A stretch of DNA of 64,000 nt from Dryocosmus kuriphilus. Taxonomy: Eukaryota; Arthropoda; Insecta; Hymenoptera; Cynipidae. Where the stretch lies: NCBI GenBank assembly GCA_038277395.1, contig CM076191.1, positions 25,144,983 through 25,208,982 on the forward strand, in the 5' to 3' direction. The position numbers and the translations under genes were made by a program. Shown piece after piece: positions 33,801 to 48,018 of the stretch (its first letter is position 1; every line of letters starts with the position of its first letter). Below the pieces are notes generated by a model that saw only the letters and a program-made list of their open reading frames with translations, made no database searches and had not been told where the DNA came from.

Positions 33801-35730
33801 AGTTCGCATATCTCGTAATCAGCGATGTCATGTCACTAATCTACATTAAGCTATCCCACCAAGAGTTTCTCAGAAGCAATCTCGAGATTATCAAGGTTTT
33901 CGGGTAAGTTCAGACCAAAGTCTTTTAGTATCACGCAAAGATGATTACAGGCAGGAAAAAACTTTCTTTTTTCATCGTGTGCAGTAGTATGTGTCTTGAA
34001 AAGCCAATTATTGCATTTCTTGGTTTGAAATGTTATATTTCTGCCCCCAATAGATGCAAGAACACCACTCCTGTTAAACTATGTTTCATTTTAGTGCAAA
34101 TTTAATTGTTTAATAACGCTGATAAGATTTAAAATATGTACATATAGTTATTACTACTTGTACAACAAAAGATTGTATAAGGAAAAAGTTCTCCTGTGTC
34201 TATAATTCCACCTAGAATCTGAATAAAACATTTTACATTATTATTCGTTTTTCTCATAAATAATATATTTATGTTTTAGTGAAAAAAGTTGTTTGAAATA
34301 ATTAAGCACCAATAGTTTTTCGAAAAAGCTATCCCCGCGATAATTTTTATTTCAGGGGGCCTTATACCTTCGACATTTTTGTAACCCAAAGTTAACCTCT
34401 TTTAGACCTCTCAGTGAATATAAAAACAGTAATTTAAACGGCGATAGGCTAATTATAATACGAGCGGTCATTGAGCGATAGTCGATCGAGCCCTAGTATC
34501 TGACCGGACACTTATAGGAGTATTCATAATGTACCTTATATGGATTTTATTGGGAAGAGAGAAAAAATACAAGCTTTCATTCTTAACTAATTAGTTTTAA
34601 AAAATATAAAAAAGTGTGTCTAAAGGTTGTGTTAGCTCAAAAAAAAAGTTAAAATAACAACATATTGACTTGCATAGTTATGTTTAATCAAGCAATTGAT
34701 TAAACAACTTTTTAAAAATCGCGATTTAAATAGAATCGACACAGGGATCGTCGCAAAATCCCTTGCGAAAGATTCAGACTCTACAGAAAAATTCAATTCG
34801 CATTATCATGGAAAGGAAGATCTCATGGTATGATGTTTTAAAATAGACGCTACGGACGTTTAGGGAGTATGGAGAAATACCATCCCTGCTATTTTGAAAA
34901 ATGGGTTATTTGCAAACAAAACATTTTGTAAGTCCCCTTGCGGTGTATCTACTAGTTGGATATGGGATAACAAATTCCTGAAAATATGAATTAGACGTAT
35001 TCTGAAGTAGACATGATCTTAATCTAATGTCTGAGGGGCAGAAGTTGAAGGATAATGCCCCCATCCACATTATAGCGCGCACCATTGTATTGCACGAATT
35101 GTGTGTCCGAACTCGGATTAGTCAGTATGATAAAATATTATATAGGAGTACGTTACATTGTACTATGTACGCTACATTTGTAGGGAATTGCACTAAGTAG
35201 AACAAGCCAACGGACGAAATTTTGTATTTTGTCGTATTTCTATCACGACGAAGCACAGCGAACATAGAATATATGTGGTGGATTTCTGACCGTCGTAATG
35301 CTTAGCGCCGTAGTCAAAGGAAGTCTGTTTCGTTCGTAGGGTGGGTTCATTAAAATCGGATAAAACCGAGTAAAACCGATTCGACCGGGGGGGTAAACGT
35401 GTCGCGACTTTCGATTAATTTCTACGACTCCTGAGACCAATTCCCTTCCGCTCGTTGCGGAATCCCTTATTACCGTAAGACCATCCCTCCTTCCTACCTC
35501 CGATCACCCCCATTCGATCCCACATCAATTTTGTTGACACAATTTGTTCGAATTTGAATTCGACGCTGAGACGTTAGTAGACGAAGATTGTCGAATGTCG
35601 GTGATACTTCTCTGCGCTGGACGGGAGAGACACGTCGATAAAGTAACATCGATCAACTCGCTCGAATATAGGAAAATAGTCGAGTTCGTTTTTTCGCACG
35701 TATTTCAAACGAAACCACTTTTATCATACT
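30880..35730. other. Corrupted stretch, insertion-rich, T-poor at its start
   Basis: It corresponds to about 9755-13500 but is ~4.85 kb long against ~3.75 kb, with random-looking insertions, C-runs (33345-33680) and, in 30880-31890, almost no T on the plus strand. Recognisable anchors survive, for example GGCGAAATCGAT at 31455 matching 10290, and the right inverted repeat at about 34740-35060. Open frames here, such as minus 30876-31484 and plus 31542-31835, are artefacts. Confidence 0.85.
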
Positions 35731-37113
35731 CCTGATATTTAAACTCGCTGGAAATTGCCAGCAGTCGGATTCACATCACAGGAGATAAACGAATACGAGC
35801 ACTGTAAAAAGAGGATCATTATATAAGGCTGATGCTTTTTGGAATTAAAACAGCATCATTTTTCAACCCGAATTTAGCAAATTAAAATGGTACGCATATT
35901 GGTTTGAAAATAGAGCACTCTAAACACGACTCTCAATTTTAAAGAAACTTTAGCTTTTACAGTACAAATAACAAGTTGGAATTTGCAATGTAATTGCAAG
36001 TTTGTTTCGTTCTCGTAATTGCAATTTCACTTTGCTGCGAACAGCACTGCACTGTTTTGAGTTGTCAACTACGCTGGAAAAGTTTAAATGAATTGCTCTT
36101 GAAAATTGCTAGATAAAGGTCGACAATTTTTGCATATTTATTCACTTTTTCGTCAAGATTCGTTAGAATTTTTCATGGTCATAAAATTACACTAATATGA
36201 CGTATATGTTTTATCCCGAAAAACAGAAGCTGGACAGGAATAAAATTATAGCAGCAAAAAATGAAAATAAAAAATAAACTGTTTAAGAAGAGCGACGTCA
36301 CTTTCATGTACAATGCATATGAAGATATTTGCATGCAAAGTGCTTTGGGTTTCGCTTTTTTTTAACGAACAAAAAAATTTAGAGAATTAATTTTTATCTG
36401 AAAATAACCTCATCAGTCTGTTTAATTTTAAATATAATTAGACAACTAAATATGTTAAGTAATAATATGCGGATGAATAAAATTGAAAGGTGGTATTGAC
36501 TGAATGCAAAAATTGTTTCAATGGAGCAATGTGAATGAAAATTTTAAAAAATCCAGATGAAACAGGTGAATTATTATGATAGCACAACACTAATTTTCTT
36601 AAATTAAAAAAACTTTCGTGTTGATTTTTATGATTGGGAAGCTACGAGGGGATACAGAAAGCTTTGTTATTTTTTGGAGAGGAAAGACAAGCAGAGTGGA
36701 AGTCGATCTTCATCCAATGACCACGAAGATATTTTTAATATCCGGTGCAACGTCTGGTCTTTCAGTATCGCTCTTCAATCTTTCTTTACATAAAGATTGG
36801 ATGCTCTTTGCAGTATGAAGTCGATTTCGTATTGAAATTGCACGGAAATTTGATATTGTTTCCTTTTTTATACACGTTCCTTTTAAAAATCATTCCATGT
36901 TTGACATCAGCATTTCCAGTAAAGTAATCAAAATGAAGTCATTGCAATATTTTTGGACATTATAATTTTAGCTATTAGGAATAGGGGCAAAATTGTTTAC
37001 ATTCTCATCTCAATGAGAAGGTATTAGTTTTATGTGAAATATGACTTTCGCGGATTTCATGAAATCTCGACGTTTTATGACCCCCTAAATCCAAAAAAAA
37101 CGGTTTTTACGAC

Positions 37114-37176
37114 GCTGTCTGTCTGTCGCTGTCGTCGCTGTCGTCGTCGTCGTCGTCGTCGTTGTCGTTGTCGGCG
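37114..37176. repeat. GTC/TGTC microsatellite, second copy
   Basis: Counterpart of 14885-14947, with the same interruption pattern. Confidence 0.9.
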
Positions 37177-37431
37177 TCTGTTCGCACGATAACTTTCGAA
37201 GGACTAATCGGATTGGATTGTGCTTTGACACACTTCTGCAGGATGCAAAAAGAAAGGACGAGTGCGTTAACCAATGGTTTTCGACCGGGGGTTTAAATGG
37301 TTTTATCCATCAAAAACGGTTTTCACAAAATAAACAATCAATTTTCCGGCTAAAACTATGCGAGATACGAAAAAAATAGCGGAGAGTAAAATTGTTCATC
37401 TTAAAAAAATCTAAAAATTTTTTTTTAAAAC

Positions 37432-37500
37432 CAAAAAATTTTTAAAAATTAATTCATTAATTATCTTACTCAGACGTATAACATAAAAATCTTTGAATTA
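37432..37500. other. Collapsed remnant of the Penelope-like structure
   Basis: Here the second copy jumps from the sequence equivalent to ~15180 to a short piece matching 17328-17380 and then to sequence matching 18374. So it does not show a clean empty site: it keeps an inner piece of the tRNA-containing insert and the last bases of the element, with about 3.1 kb missing. Confidence 0.75.
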
Positions 37501-38179
37501 TAAACGTTTGTCTGGAAGTGTTGGAATTTTTCTTCTACTATTTCTATTCCCGGACGTTAAAACTGCTAATGAGGTTATAATATCTATCCTCGTCTATATC
37601 ATTGTTTTAACCATTTTTCGATAAAATTCACGGTTTTTGTTTTAATCGAGAAAACGTTATTAAAAACAAAAAACTGTGTTTTCTTACCAAAATATTTAAA
37701 ATAGAAAAAAAGTTATAATAAGTAAAGTTATTCAACTCAAAAGGATCTACAAATTTTGTATTAACATTTTTCGATAAAATGAATGGTTTTGTTTTAATCG
37801 AGAAAACGCTATTAAAAATTAAAAATTCTAATTTCCCGCCAACTATACAAGATAACGAAAAAATGATAATAAACAAAGTTGTTCACCTCAAAGGATCTAC
37901 AAATTTTCTCTCTTTCATTTTTTTGAACAGACGCGTAGTTTTTGAGTTATTCGTGAAATATGTTATGAAATATGTATAAAGAAAACCACTTTTCAGCAAA
38001 ACTATGCAAGATATGAGAACATATTAACAAGCAGAATTGTTCACCTTGGAAAGAGCTACAAAATTTATTAATAAATACTCATCGCTTTGCTTTTAAGAAT
38101 CAAAATCCTGCATTGTGAAAATGTGTAAAATCACAAAAAAACTTTACAATCTACAATGTGTTTAAAAAAATGTAATTAT

Positions 38180-38396
38180 CGAGCGCGAAGCGCTAGTGTC
38201 ATGATGAGAATGTATTCCTTAAGGTCGATAGAGCCTTAAGTAAAATAATTTCTTTTGTAATTTTTTAATTTAAAGGTTTATACGATCCATAAACACCGAG
38301 ACTGTAGCGCAAAGTAAATAACCTATCGAGCGCGAAGCGCGACTCAAATGTCGAGCGTGAAGCGCGCGAAGAGAATGTGCCCGCGAAGCGTGTAGA
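38180..38396. repeat. GCGAAGC mini-hairpin cluster, second copy
   Basis: All hairpins of 19064-19280 are present and identical, including AGCGC-GAA-GCGCT at 38182-38194. Confidence 0.8.
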
Positions 38397-40118
38397 TTTT
38401 TTTTTTTTATTACTTTAGAAACATTTCTGCTTTCTCAATAGAGGAAGTTTGTAGTCGTGACAATTTCAAATATGCACTACAAAACTATAAAAAACCTGTT
38501 TTTTTTAAATTATAAAGGACATAAAAATGCAAAGTTCAATATTGAATATCATGATTCATAATATTTGAAAAATCGGTTTTTTATAGTAAAATTTTTTTCA
38601 AAAACATAATTCAAAGTGATTCAAGAATAGAAAAAATTTCTTGATTCGAGACGAATCGATTGACCTAATATTAATATATTTTCTGAAAAGTAAGCAAGTT
38701 ATGGTCATTTATAATATTTGAAAAGTTGTTTTTTACAGTAAAACTTTTTTCATTAGCATAATTCAAAGTTTTGATGGCATAGTTGTACGTTTACGGCGAC
38801 ACCTTCTCATGCAGATGCATGCATATTCATGCCATGCATTTTATAGAAGATTTATTCAATTATTAATCTTTAATAAATCCATAGTGCTTCCTCTTGAGGA
38901 AGCAAACATTTTTGCTGTTTAATCATAATGAGGAAGCAAAGTAATCATTAAATGAGTAAAAATATAAGCACACCCCGAGATCGAATTCACAGATAGTTAA
39001 TTTAGCGGTGGTAAGTAATTCAGGATATTTATGAAAATTTTAGTACCATTTAAAAGGTTCCAAAAGATTTTCAGAAGATTTTAAAAGAATTGCAATTATT
39101 AAAAAAATTGCAGAAAAAGTTGAAAATTTTTGAAATTTATTAAGATGTGTGAAAAATGATAGTAAAGACCGTAAGCTTTTAGAAGATTTCAATACAGTTT
39201 GAAAGATATCGAATGATATCATAAGATTTCAAGAATTTCACAGAGTGTGATAAACAAATTTATTTTAAAAGTGTAACAAATGGATAACAATAATTTTACT
39301 AAAGAAATGTCAGTAATTATATTCAAATTTTACATTCTGGATCTTACAAAATTGAATCATTATTTAATAATTTAACTGTCTGACAATTCTTAAGAATTCA
39401 AAATTACAGGCTAAAGATTGTTCATTTATTCTGTTGGATTTCAAGAACTGAATATTTAGTCGCCTTTTAGGTCTTGTTTTGTGAATAAAAAATCTAAAAA
39501 ATGTAGTTTTTAAAATCCTAAATCGAATTTAGATTCTTTAAATATCGACGCTTTAATATGAAACGTGTAATTAGGCGCTTTAAAGTTCAAAGGATGTGGG
39601 TTACGGGCCATCCATAAATTACGTAACAGCTTTTTTTGGGAAGGGTGGGGGATAAATCGACAATGTAACGTAATATTTTCAACAGATAAATCCTATAGGA
39701 AAGGGATTTAATCTTCTAAATTGTTGTTAAAAATATAAAGTCAATTTATTTCACAAAAGATTGAAGAAAATGGTATAATCACGTTATATTAAATTTTATT
39801 AGCGTTAATTATGATCGCAATCCTTCTACAAACTGATTAGGGCATTTTAGTTTGAAAAGATATTACCTAAGATAACTAAGATAACTACCTTAATTTTATT
39901 CAATAAGATATGGCTAAAAATATGAAGAAAATTACTCAACTTAGGCGGAGGGGGAGGGGAATGTCCAAGAAATTTGTTACGACTTGTGTCAAAAGACTTC
40001 ACATAATTTTAGGCTTTGTTATGCTCATTACTGTATTGAACATTAAACTTTAACATTTAATTTGTTTTTTAAAATATCACACCAAAAAAATGGACAATCT
40101 CCTAATAATTGAGGGTCT

Positions 40119-40224
40119 CGATGTACGAACAGCACATAGAAACTTTCTCGCGGTGATGGGGAGGCCTCTGGCCGCTTGCGTGTAAAGTAACCCTGCCAAA
40201 GTTTCTGTGCTGTTCCTGCATCGG
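40119..40224. repeat. GC-rich inverted repeat, second copy
   Basis: Same arms and loop as 21021-21126, without change in the paired bases. Confidence 0.6.
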
Positions 40225-43200
40225 AACTCACAATTTCTGGTAATATTGGTACTAAAAATCTACACTCTACACTCTCATTCAATTATTTCTAGAAAATTGT
40301 CTCCTGTAAAGAGAATCCTTTGCCCAAATATTCTCCCTCGGGGGAAGATAATAGAGATATTCGACAGTCATCTTACAAAATATCCGGGTGGGCCAAGTAG
40401 TGGATGGGGTCAAGTAGTGCGATGGAAGCCGCGAAAGGACCGATAACACTCAGTTCTTCCGGGCGTGCGTGATTCCGGTGGAAATCATACGATCAGCACC
40501 GAGGACCACGAAAAAGGAAGTTCTGGATTTCCGAGGGCCGAACCACCGGAGGGAGCAGATTCAGTGAATGTAGGGTGAGAGTTTCTCAACCAAGAATGAG
40601 GGATACAAGAGCTAGGTGGAAAGAGGCGGAAAGAGGTCGGAGAAAGCCCACGAACGTCCAGAAGCAAAGCATTTAATCTGTTAAAGACCATTTTCATGAA
40701 CTATTTCTTCTACAAGGCAAACCGAGAAATGGAAAAACGGAAAAAAATTGCAGCGAGAAAAAATATTAAAGACTCCCATTTGAGACAGAGTAATAAAACT
40801 ATAAGCAGAGAGTCTTCCGTTTTCTTTCTCCGTGCGCACTTCTCCAGAAAATTACTGACAAACAACTCAACTTACGCTTTTCCGATTCCCTACGATTGGA
40901 TTAAAAATATCTTTTATAGCTTTATTTTACCTCTTTTTATGTATCCCATGCGACTACGAGTTAATCGGGTGAAGGAATGAATTTTTAAAATTAAACTGTA
41001 GTCAAATTGAAATATGATGTAATCTTTTTCGAAACTGCTAAATATTTTAATAGTTGAAAGCCTGAATTTAAATCATTCCCTTTACGTTCGAAATAACAAT
41101 TCTACAAAGCCAATTCTTCGTAAAAATTGCAAATAAACAGTTACAGTATTTACTGTACAAAATCGAACATTATTTTTATATTCACTCATGTGAAATTACG
41201 AGCAGACTGCACTGTTAATATTTACTGAACTAAATCAAATGCAATTATAATCAGTTCGATATGAACGCCAATTTTTATTTGTCATCATTTTGTTGTATGG
41301 AAACTCGATAAAAAAATTGTATTTCAAAGCGTTTCTAAAGAAATTATAACAAAATCCAACCTTTAATAAATAATAAATTGAGATATAAAAGATCGGGTTG
41401 CAGAATTCAAAGGTAAATGACTTCAACTGTACAACTGAATGATTAAATTTATCCTGGGGAATAATAATTAATTCATAATGATAATTTAAGGGAAAATTTT
41501 GTAACTCCTCCGCTAAAATTAATTAGAATAACATTTTAAGAAAGTAGGTTTATATTTAACATTCATCCTACTACTTTAAACCTTTCATAACAGTATAACA
41601 TAAAATTATTGAAAGACCAAAAAACAGTAAAAATAGGTTTCTAGTATTCATTTTTGTACTTTAAGTTTTCATTATTAGCAATTTTTTAAAATTTTTTTTA
41701 CAGTGTTTTGGGGAAACACAGCACTTTGAATAGAATACGTACGTCGATTTCTCCCGGGGAAAACACAGTGGTTTTAAAATTCGTGGGTCGTTTAGATAAA
41801 AGGGGATGATATTGCGGGAACAGTCTCAACGATGCGATCGTCTTGGGACCAATACCGATTCGAGCTCCTCTCAAACGATTCGCTGCCAGGAATCGAACCC
41901 TTGCATGGGGCGAGAAACCATTTCTCTGTCCCCAGATTTCCCCTCCCTTTTCTCTACTCTGTTTGCCCACAAAGCCTCCTAACCCAATCTAAAAGGTGTT
42001 TCCTAAAAAAGGACGAGTAGAAGGAAAAGATAGTATGCATCTCTTCTGGATTTCGGAATCCAGAAGTCGTCAAAGTGAACCGACAAACATCGGGAAATCC
42101 TACACGGTCGAGGGAAGAGACCAATTTTCACGAATTACCCCCCTGCTAGTAAGAAGATATTTCTATGTCAGACCAAATCCCTTTATCGTATCACTTGAGC
42201 GATTTCTAACTTTTCTTTTTATGTGTCAATGGGTTTTTGCGGAAGATCAGATAACTGCTTTTTTGCTTTTCAATCGATAAGGAAATTTCCAATAAAAAAA
42301 TTTACGCAAGCAATAATTGACAATTAAAAATCTACTTATTTCTTGGACTGCAATAAGAAGAACGCTTTACCATCTGATCATTTATATTTTGCAACTAGAT
42401 ATCATGTAAATTTCCATAACTTTCTTAAAGATTTCTTTTTTCAACAGAAAAAATCATTACAAAATATAAAGAATCTTTACCATGTACTTAGCAAATTTAC
42501 TAGAAACCTTGATGAAATTTCATTGAAATTATATATTTACAATAAATATATGAAAAAAAAATGCTATTAATTAAATATTTTTTCTGACTTTTTCTTATGA
42601 AATATTGTTTTTGCTACAGATAAAATGATTTTAAAAGGGTTTTTTTTTTTTATAAAATATTATTTAGTATTTTAATAAACTAATATTGTTGCACTAACTT
42701 GATTTTAAAAGAGAAATTTCTAGGTGAACGTTTAAAAAAATGGCTCAGGCATTTTTTGCAAAATGTAATTTTTTATATTTAATTTAGAATGAAAAAACTT
42801 CTCACAGAGGATAAGGTCCACTTTGTATTAATTAATTAAAAACAAATCTATTTTTTTTAATGGACAAACTTTTTTTTTTTAATTTTCACCTAAAAAATTT
42901 TCATGAATTGCCAGGAAATCATATTACAAAAAAAAAAACTGGCTCCGAAAAAATAATTTTAAGGGCATCCATCAGGTATCTAAATTATCTATCTAAATCT
43001 CTAAAATTTAAAAAAGTTTCCAATAATTTGTTTCCAAATTTCTTTCTAAGGGAGTAGATAAAACTTCTTAGTGTCTTTCAATAAATTTCCTAAACTTTCA
43101 ACTCGATATTTAATTTCGTGAAGACATCATAAGTTGGAAAAAAAAAATACCGATAATGTAGATACTAACACCTGATACATGTCTTTAAACAACTTTCACC

Positions 43201-43973
43201 GTATCTTTGGGGTTTTTAGGTTTTTTTTTCATTTCAAACGCTATAATTTTTTCAAATTCAGCCAAAAAGAACTGTTTTGATTTGCAATATTTTCATCTTC
43301 AAATCTTTTTGAGAAGACATTAATCAATAAAAAGAACAAATGTGAAAAAAATTTAAGCTACATTTAACATGTCCCTTCAGGTAAATTTTATCATTTTAAA
43401 CTAAAAAATCGTTTTTTTAAAAAGAGGCACAAATAACTTTTTTTTTTTATCTTAAAATATAGTGGGCTGCGAGAAAATCATAATCAATTGAAAATCCTGT
43501 GAAAAAAAAATTTTAAAGCAATATTTGATCTTTAAGCCTATTTTTTAATTTCAAACACAAAAATCATTTTTTTAAAAAGGAGAACCTAAAGAATTATTTT
43601 AATTTACATTTGAAAATATTTCGAAAATCCAAGACATACTCTCTTTGAATCAGTAAGATTTCATTGTTCATTAGTGAAAATTCTTATTTATTTCATTCAC
43701 TAACCCATTTTTCGCTATGTGGTTCAGTAAAATTACGTTGTAAATCGGTAAAATGCTTACTGATTTGATTCAGTGACCCATTTCTTACTGATTAAAATTT
43801 TAAAAAGAGTAATCAATAAAAAAAGGTGTGAAAAAAAGTTAAACAACATTCAGCATTCAACAATCTCTTTTAGACAATTGTAATTTCAAAAACATAAATC
43901 ATCTTTTTTCAAAAAGAGCATGAATATTTTTGTTTGTGGCATAGTATGCTTATCATTCGAATTCGAAATCGTA

Positions 43974-46486
43974 CACGGAAAGAAATGGTTTTTGAAATCC
44001 GAGCAAAAAGTACTTGGTTACATAGTAAAAACGGGCATTAACTAGGTGAATAGTAATAGTAGTAGAAAACTATGAAAAAAAATGGTATTTAACTAGGACT
44101 TAAAGCTATTTCTGCATGGTGAAAATAATCATTTCTTTAAATGATTAATAAAAATACTTTTCATAATTGTATATACTAAGAGTTGTGTGATATTTTAAGA
44201 GGTGCATATGTATTTTATTCTATGCTGATGTAGTTCTTTTTGCCTTATTAGAAGAGAAAAATATTTTATGTACATTAGTTTTAAAATATGAGATGTGAGA
44301 GCGGAAAATGATAGCCTATAGAGTAATAATTGTTACCTGGACAAGGATATAATACTACATCATAAGGAAAATATGTCTTTGTGATAAAAGTACTTTGCGC
44401 TAATCTCACAAAGTAATAATAATAGACATGCATAGCGCCAATTACCACTACTTTAGTAATTCATACTTGAATTAATTGGAAAAATTAACAGTTGTCAGAG
44501 TATTTGAAGCAAAGGGTATAATAACAAATTGTGCTACTCCACATAGTAAACTATACCACGCGGTATGCTATGTTCACTGTGCCACATAATAATTTTTTCC
44601 CAGGGTCCATAGTGTACACTGCACGCCTGGTGACATTGTTGTGTTAGTTTTTGGCTTTGCTGCTATTTTAAGTTTCAAAAGTTTATTTTGGAAGGAATTT
44701 AAAAAGGGCACAATTACACACATGAAAAGAGTAGCTGAGGGGTTTAATTACATTGCGAAGAAGTAATATAGGGGAGCAGCAGCTAATGCGGCATACACGG
44801 AAAAAAGAGTGTTTGAGTAAATGGCAGTAATTACTATTTTTGTTGCGAAAATCAATATAAGTGTTAAAAATTACTATTTTTATTTTAAATTTTTGCCACT
44901 TACTCGTGATTACTATATAAATGATAACTTGCGACAAAAAAAGTAGCTTAAAATACAATTTGCATTTTGATTTTTTGACATTTTTCTCAAGATTACCATT
45001 TAAATCATAATTCTAAGCCAATAAAATAGCTGAAAATACCATTTACATAAAGTAACGAAATATGTCAAGTAATAAAAACTACATTTCTTAGCGGTTTTGA
45101 CTAAACGGAATGTCAAAAATTACCATTTGAAGATCGTACTCTCCGGCGTTAGTTTTAAATAGTAAGGGTCAACTCGAAGACGAGTCAAAAAGTACCATTT
45201 GAAATAGTAAAATGGTATTTCAGCGAAAAAGCTTGGCTGAGTTTTTTGTCCACAAAGTGCAAGCGGTTAAATAGATCAGTCGGTTAGTGCGTGCGTATTA
45301 GGTTAGGATGGTTAGGTCGGGGGTTCGAATCCCCAGCGAGTGCCATTTTCCGAAGCGTTTGGGCGTGCGATTATATGTGAAAGAGACCGTGCACGTGATT
45401 GTGTAATTTGAAACATAAATTAAGTGCAGTGATTATATTAAAAAAAATTTTTTTTTTGTAAATTTTTCGTTATATTACATTGTTAAAAACCGGTCGGATC
45501 CCGACTATTTGTACCCGGGGATGCGACCGTGTATAGCCTGGCCGGATGCCGGATACAAGCAGGGCAACCCGGCCGGGATTCGAAATTACTTTTGTGAATT
45601 TTACCATTTGAAGTAGTACTCTTTTATTCTGAATCGCTTTTTTTTCAGAAATAGTAAAAGCTGCTAAATGACTTTTCAGAGTTCAAATCAGCCATTTCAA
45701 AATAGCACTCTTTGCTCTGATTTCGAATTACATTGTGCCATTTATTTTTATGCGTGTAGACGGAAATTTGGTGAACAGTTTTGCGATTGTATTAAATAAA
45801 TGTGAAATAAATATTAATAAAAAATAATTTTGTTTTGTGAAATTTTTCTCCAACTAAGTAATAATAACCACACAGCATGAGATTTATAACTTTTTTAAAA
45901 AAAAACTTTTTTTAATATGTATAACAAAGTAGAAATTACCATGCCAAATATAGTGGCATGGTAGTAAATTTTTTTTTCATGTAACATTTATAACCTTGTA
46001 GCAGTGTCATAATACATATTTAAAAAGGTTAACGTTACCATGTGATGTGGTACTTAAAGGTATTCTTAAAGGTATTCTAGGTATATTGCAAAAGCATATT
46101 TTACTAGTTTAAACGAGTCGATTTTACCATGTAGCATAGGACGAAAAGCTACGTTTTTGTGGCGTTCACAGGTATCTGGCAGCGTCAGCTTTCTAGTTTA
46201 ACATCGGCAAATTTACCATGTGGCATAGCACATAGGCCTACTAGTTCCGGTACCAGCAGGTATAAAGCGTCGTCATACCCACTACTATAAAGAGGTTGAA
46301 TTTACAATGTGAAATAGCAAGTCTTATCGTTAAGGGTGATATGAAGAACTTTTCGATCATGATAAATAATGCATGCATAGAATAATACATTTTGCTACAA
46401 ACTGCTATGTGTCACCTTTTTACTATTTAAAATAGTAAAAATCTCTCGGATTTTTAGCGAAAAATACAACATATTTCTTTCCGTGT
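43974..46486. mobile_element. CACGG-ended element, second copy
   Basis: Counterpart of 25167-27668 with identical 13-bp ends and TA flanks. It contains the tRNA-derived segment at 45263-45344 (B box GGTTCGAATCC at 45322-45332) and the 89-bp array at 45936-46390. Confidence 0.65.
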
Positions 46487-46736
46487 ATAATCCTACAATT
46501 TCTCTTCTCATAGGGATTTTAAAAACAGTTAAAGAAACCAATTTGATGAACTTTTTTTTTACAGTAATATTAAATTTCAATCCTTGACTTTCACTGTTAA
46601 AAATATTCGGAAATTTCCGACTTTTTTGGGAAAAAAATAAAACCCATTTATCCTAATGTATGTTACTGATTCTACATTACGATACATGTTTCGTATTTTG
46701 TAAGCAGTAATGGCCGTCGACCTGTAAGGCCCGCAA

Positions 46737-47236
46737 NNNNNNNNNNNNNNNNNNNNNNNNNNNNNNNNNNNNNNNNNNNNNNNNNNNNNNNNNNNNNNNN
46801 NNNNNNNNNNNNNNNNNNNNNNNNNNNNNNNNNNNNNNNNNNNNNNNNNNNNNNNNNNNNNNNNNNNNNNNNNNNNNNNNNNNNNNNNNNNNNNNNNNNN
46901 NNNNNNNNNNNNNNNNNNNNNNNNNNNNNNNNNNNNNNNNNNNNNNNNNNNNNNNNNNNNNNNNNNNNNNNNNNNNNNNNNNNNNNNNNNNNNNNNNNNN
47001 NNNNNNNNNNNNNNNNNNNNNNNNNNNNNNNNNNNNNNNNNNNNNNNNNNNNNNNNNNNNNNNNNNNNNNNNNNNNNNNNNNNNNNNNNNNNNNNNNNNN
47101 NNNNNNNNNNNNNNNNNNNNNNNNNNNNNNNNNNNNNNNNNNNNNNNNNNNNNNNNNNNNNNNNNNNNNNNNNNNNNNNNNNNNNNNNNNNNNNNNNNNN
47201 NNNNNNNNNNNNNNNNNNNNNNNNNNNNNNNNNNNN
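46737..47236. other. Assembly gap, exactly 500 N
   Basis: Second fixed-size scaffolding gap, separating contig 2 from contig 3. Confidence 0.99.
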
Positions 47237-48018
47237 AATATCTTTTTCGGACCCTGTGGAAGAACCTTCATTCTCCTTTTGTACCTTAACAGTATTCCCT
47301 GGCTAAATTAAATGACCAAATAGTTTGTTTTTCGTTTAAAGTCTCTCAATTCAATTTTTTTCAATTATTTCTGAAAATAATGAGCTATCGGAAAAAAAGC
47401 TTTCTGTAAAAAGCTTTAGATTTTTTAAAAAAAGGAATATTTTCAGTTATACACACACACTTTTGCTAAAATTAATGGTTTTTGAGAAAAGTGGGGCAGA
47501 CCAGACCCAGTTTTATGCCCTATACTTCAGCTCTAGTTTTCCAATTCCGCAAAATCGTGCATCTTTTTTTTTTGTCAAATAGAAACGTTATAGAAAATAT
47601 TACGACGTGTGCGTTTCAAGAACATAAACATGATCTCCCTACTGACAATTTTCCTTTTAGAAACCAATTTTTGCACACGGTTCTCGAATATAATCCCCAC
47701 TGATTTCCCTTTATCTAGACACTAGCACACGAACATTTCCCGTAAAGACGGTTGAATACTTTTCACAAAATTTATGAAGGAAAATAAGAAATGACATAAA
47801 AATAGACTGCAAAAAGAAACAGAATGACAGAAATATAGAGAGTTTCGTTGAAGCTGAAGAAAAACAGTAACATTTTTTTTACGTTTTAGCGGGCAAGTTA
47901 TATATATCAGGCGATATTATGTTAACGTTAAGGGATCTAGGGATAATGTCAGAGTTTCACCTTCCAAGAAGAGGAAAAAAATAAAAGTGTTTTTTAGGGG
48001 CGGGTTTGAACCAGAAAG
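47237..48018. other. No gene seen
   Basis: AT-rich start of contig 3. A 73-codon frame at 47482-47703 has no recognisable domain. Confidence 0.5.

Larger units (their letters stand above)
29740..46736. repeat. Contig 2: second version of 8640-27916
   Basis: The whole contig between the two gaps aligns to 8640-27916. Its first ~110 bp are homopolymer-distorted, 30880-35730 is heavily corrupted, and from 35732 it is nearly identical to the first copy. It ends at the gap with the same sequence found at 27892-27916. Being a separate contig fully contained in its neighbour, it is most simply an uncollapsed haplotig or low-quality duplicate. Confidence 0.93.

Noticed and set aside
46672..47271. 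199-codon minus-strand frame
   Set aside because: Spans the second 500-N gap; no real sequence.
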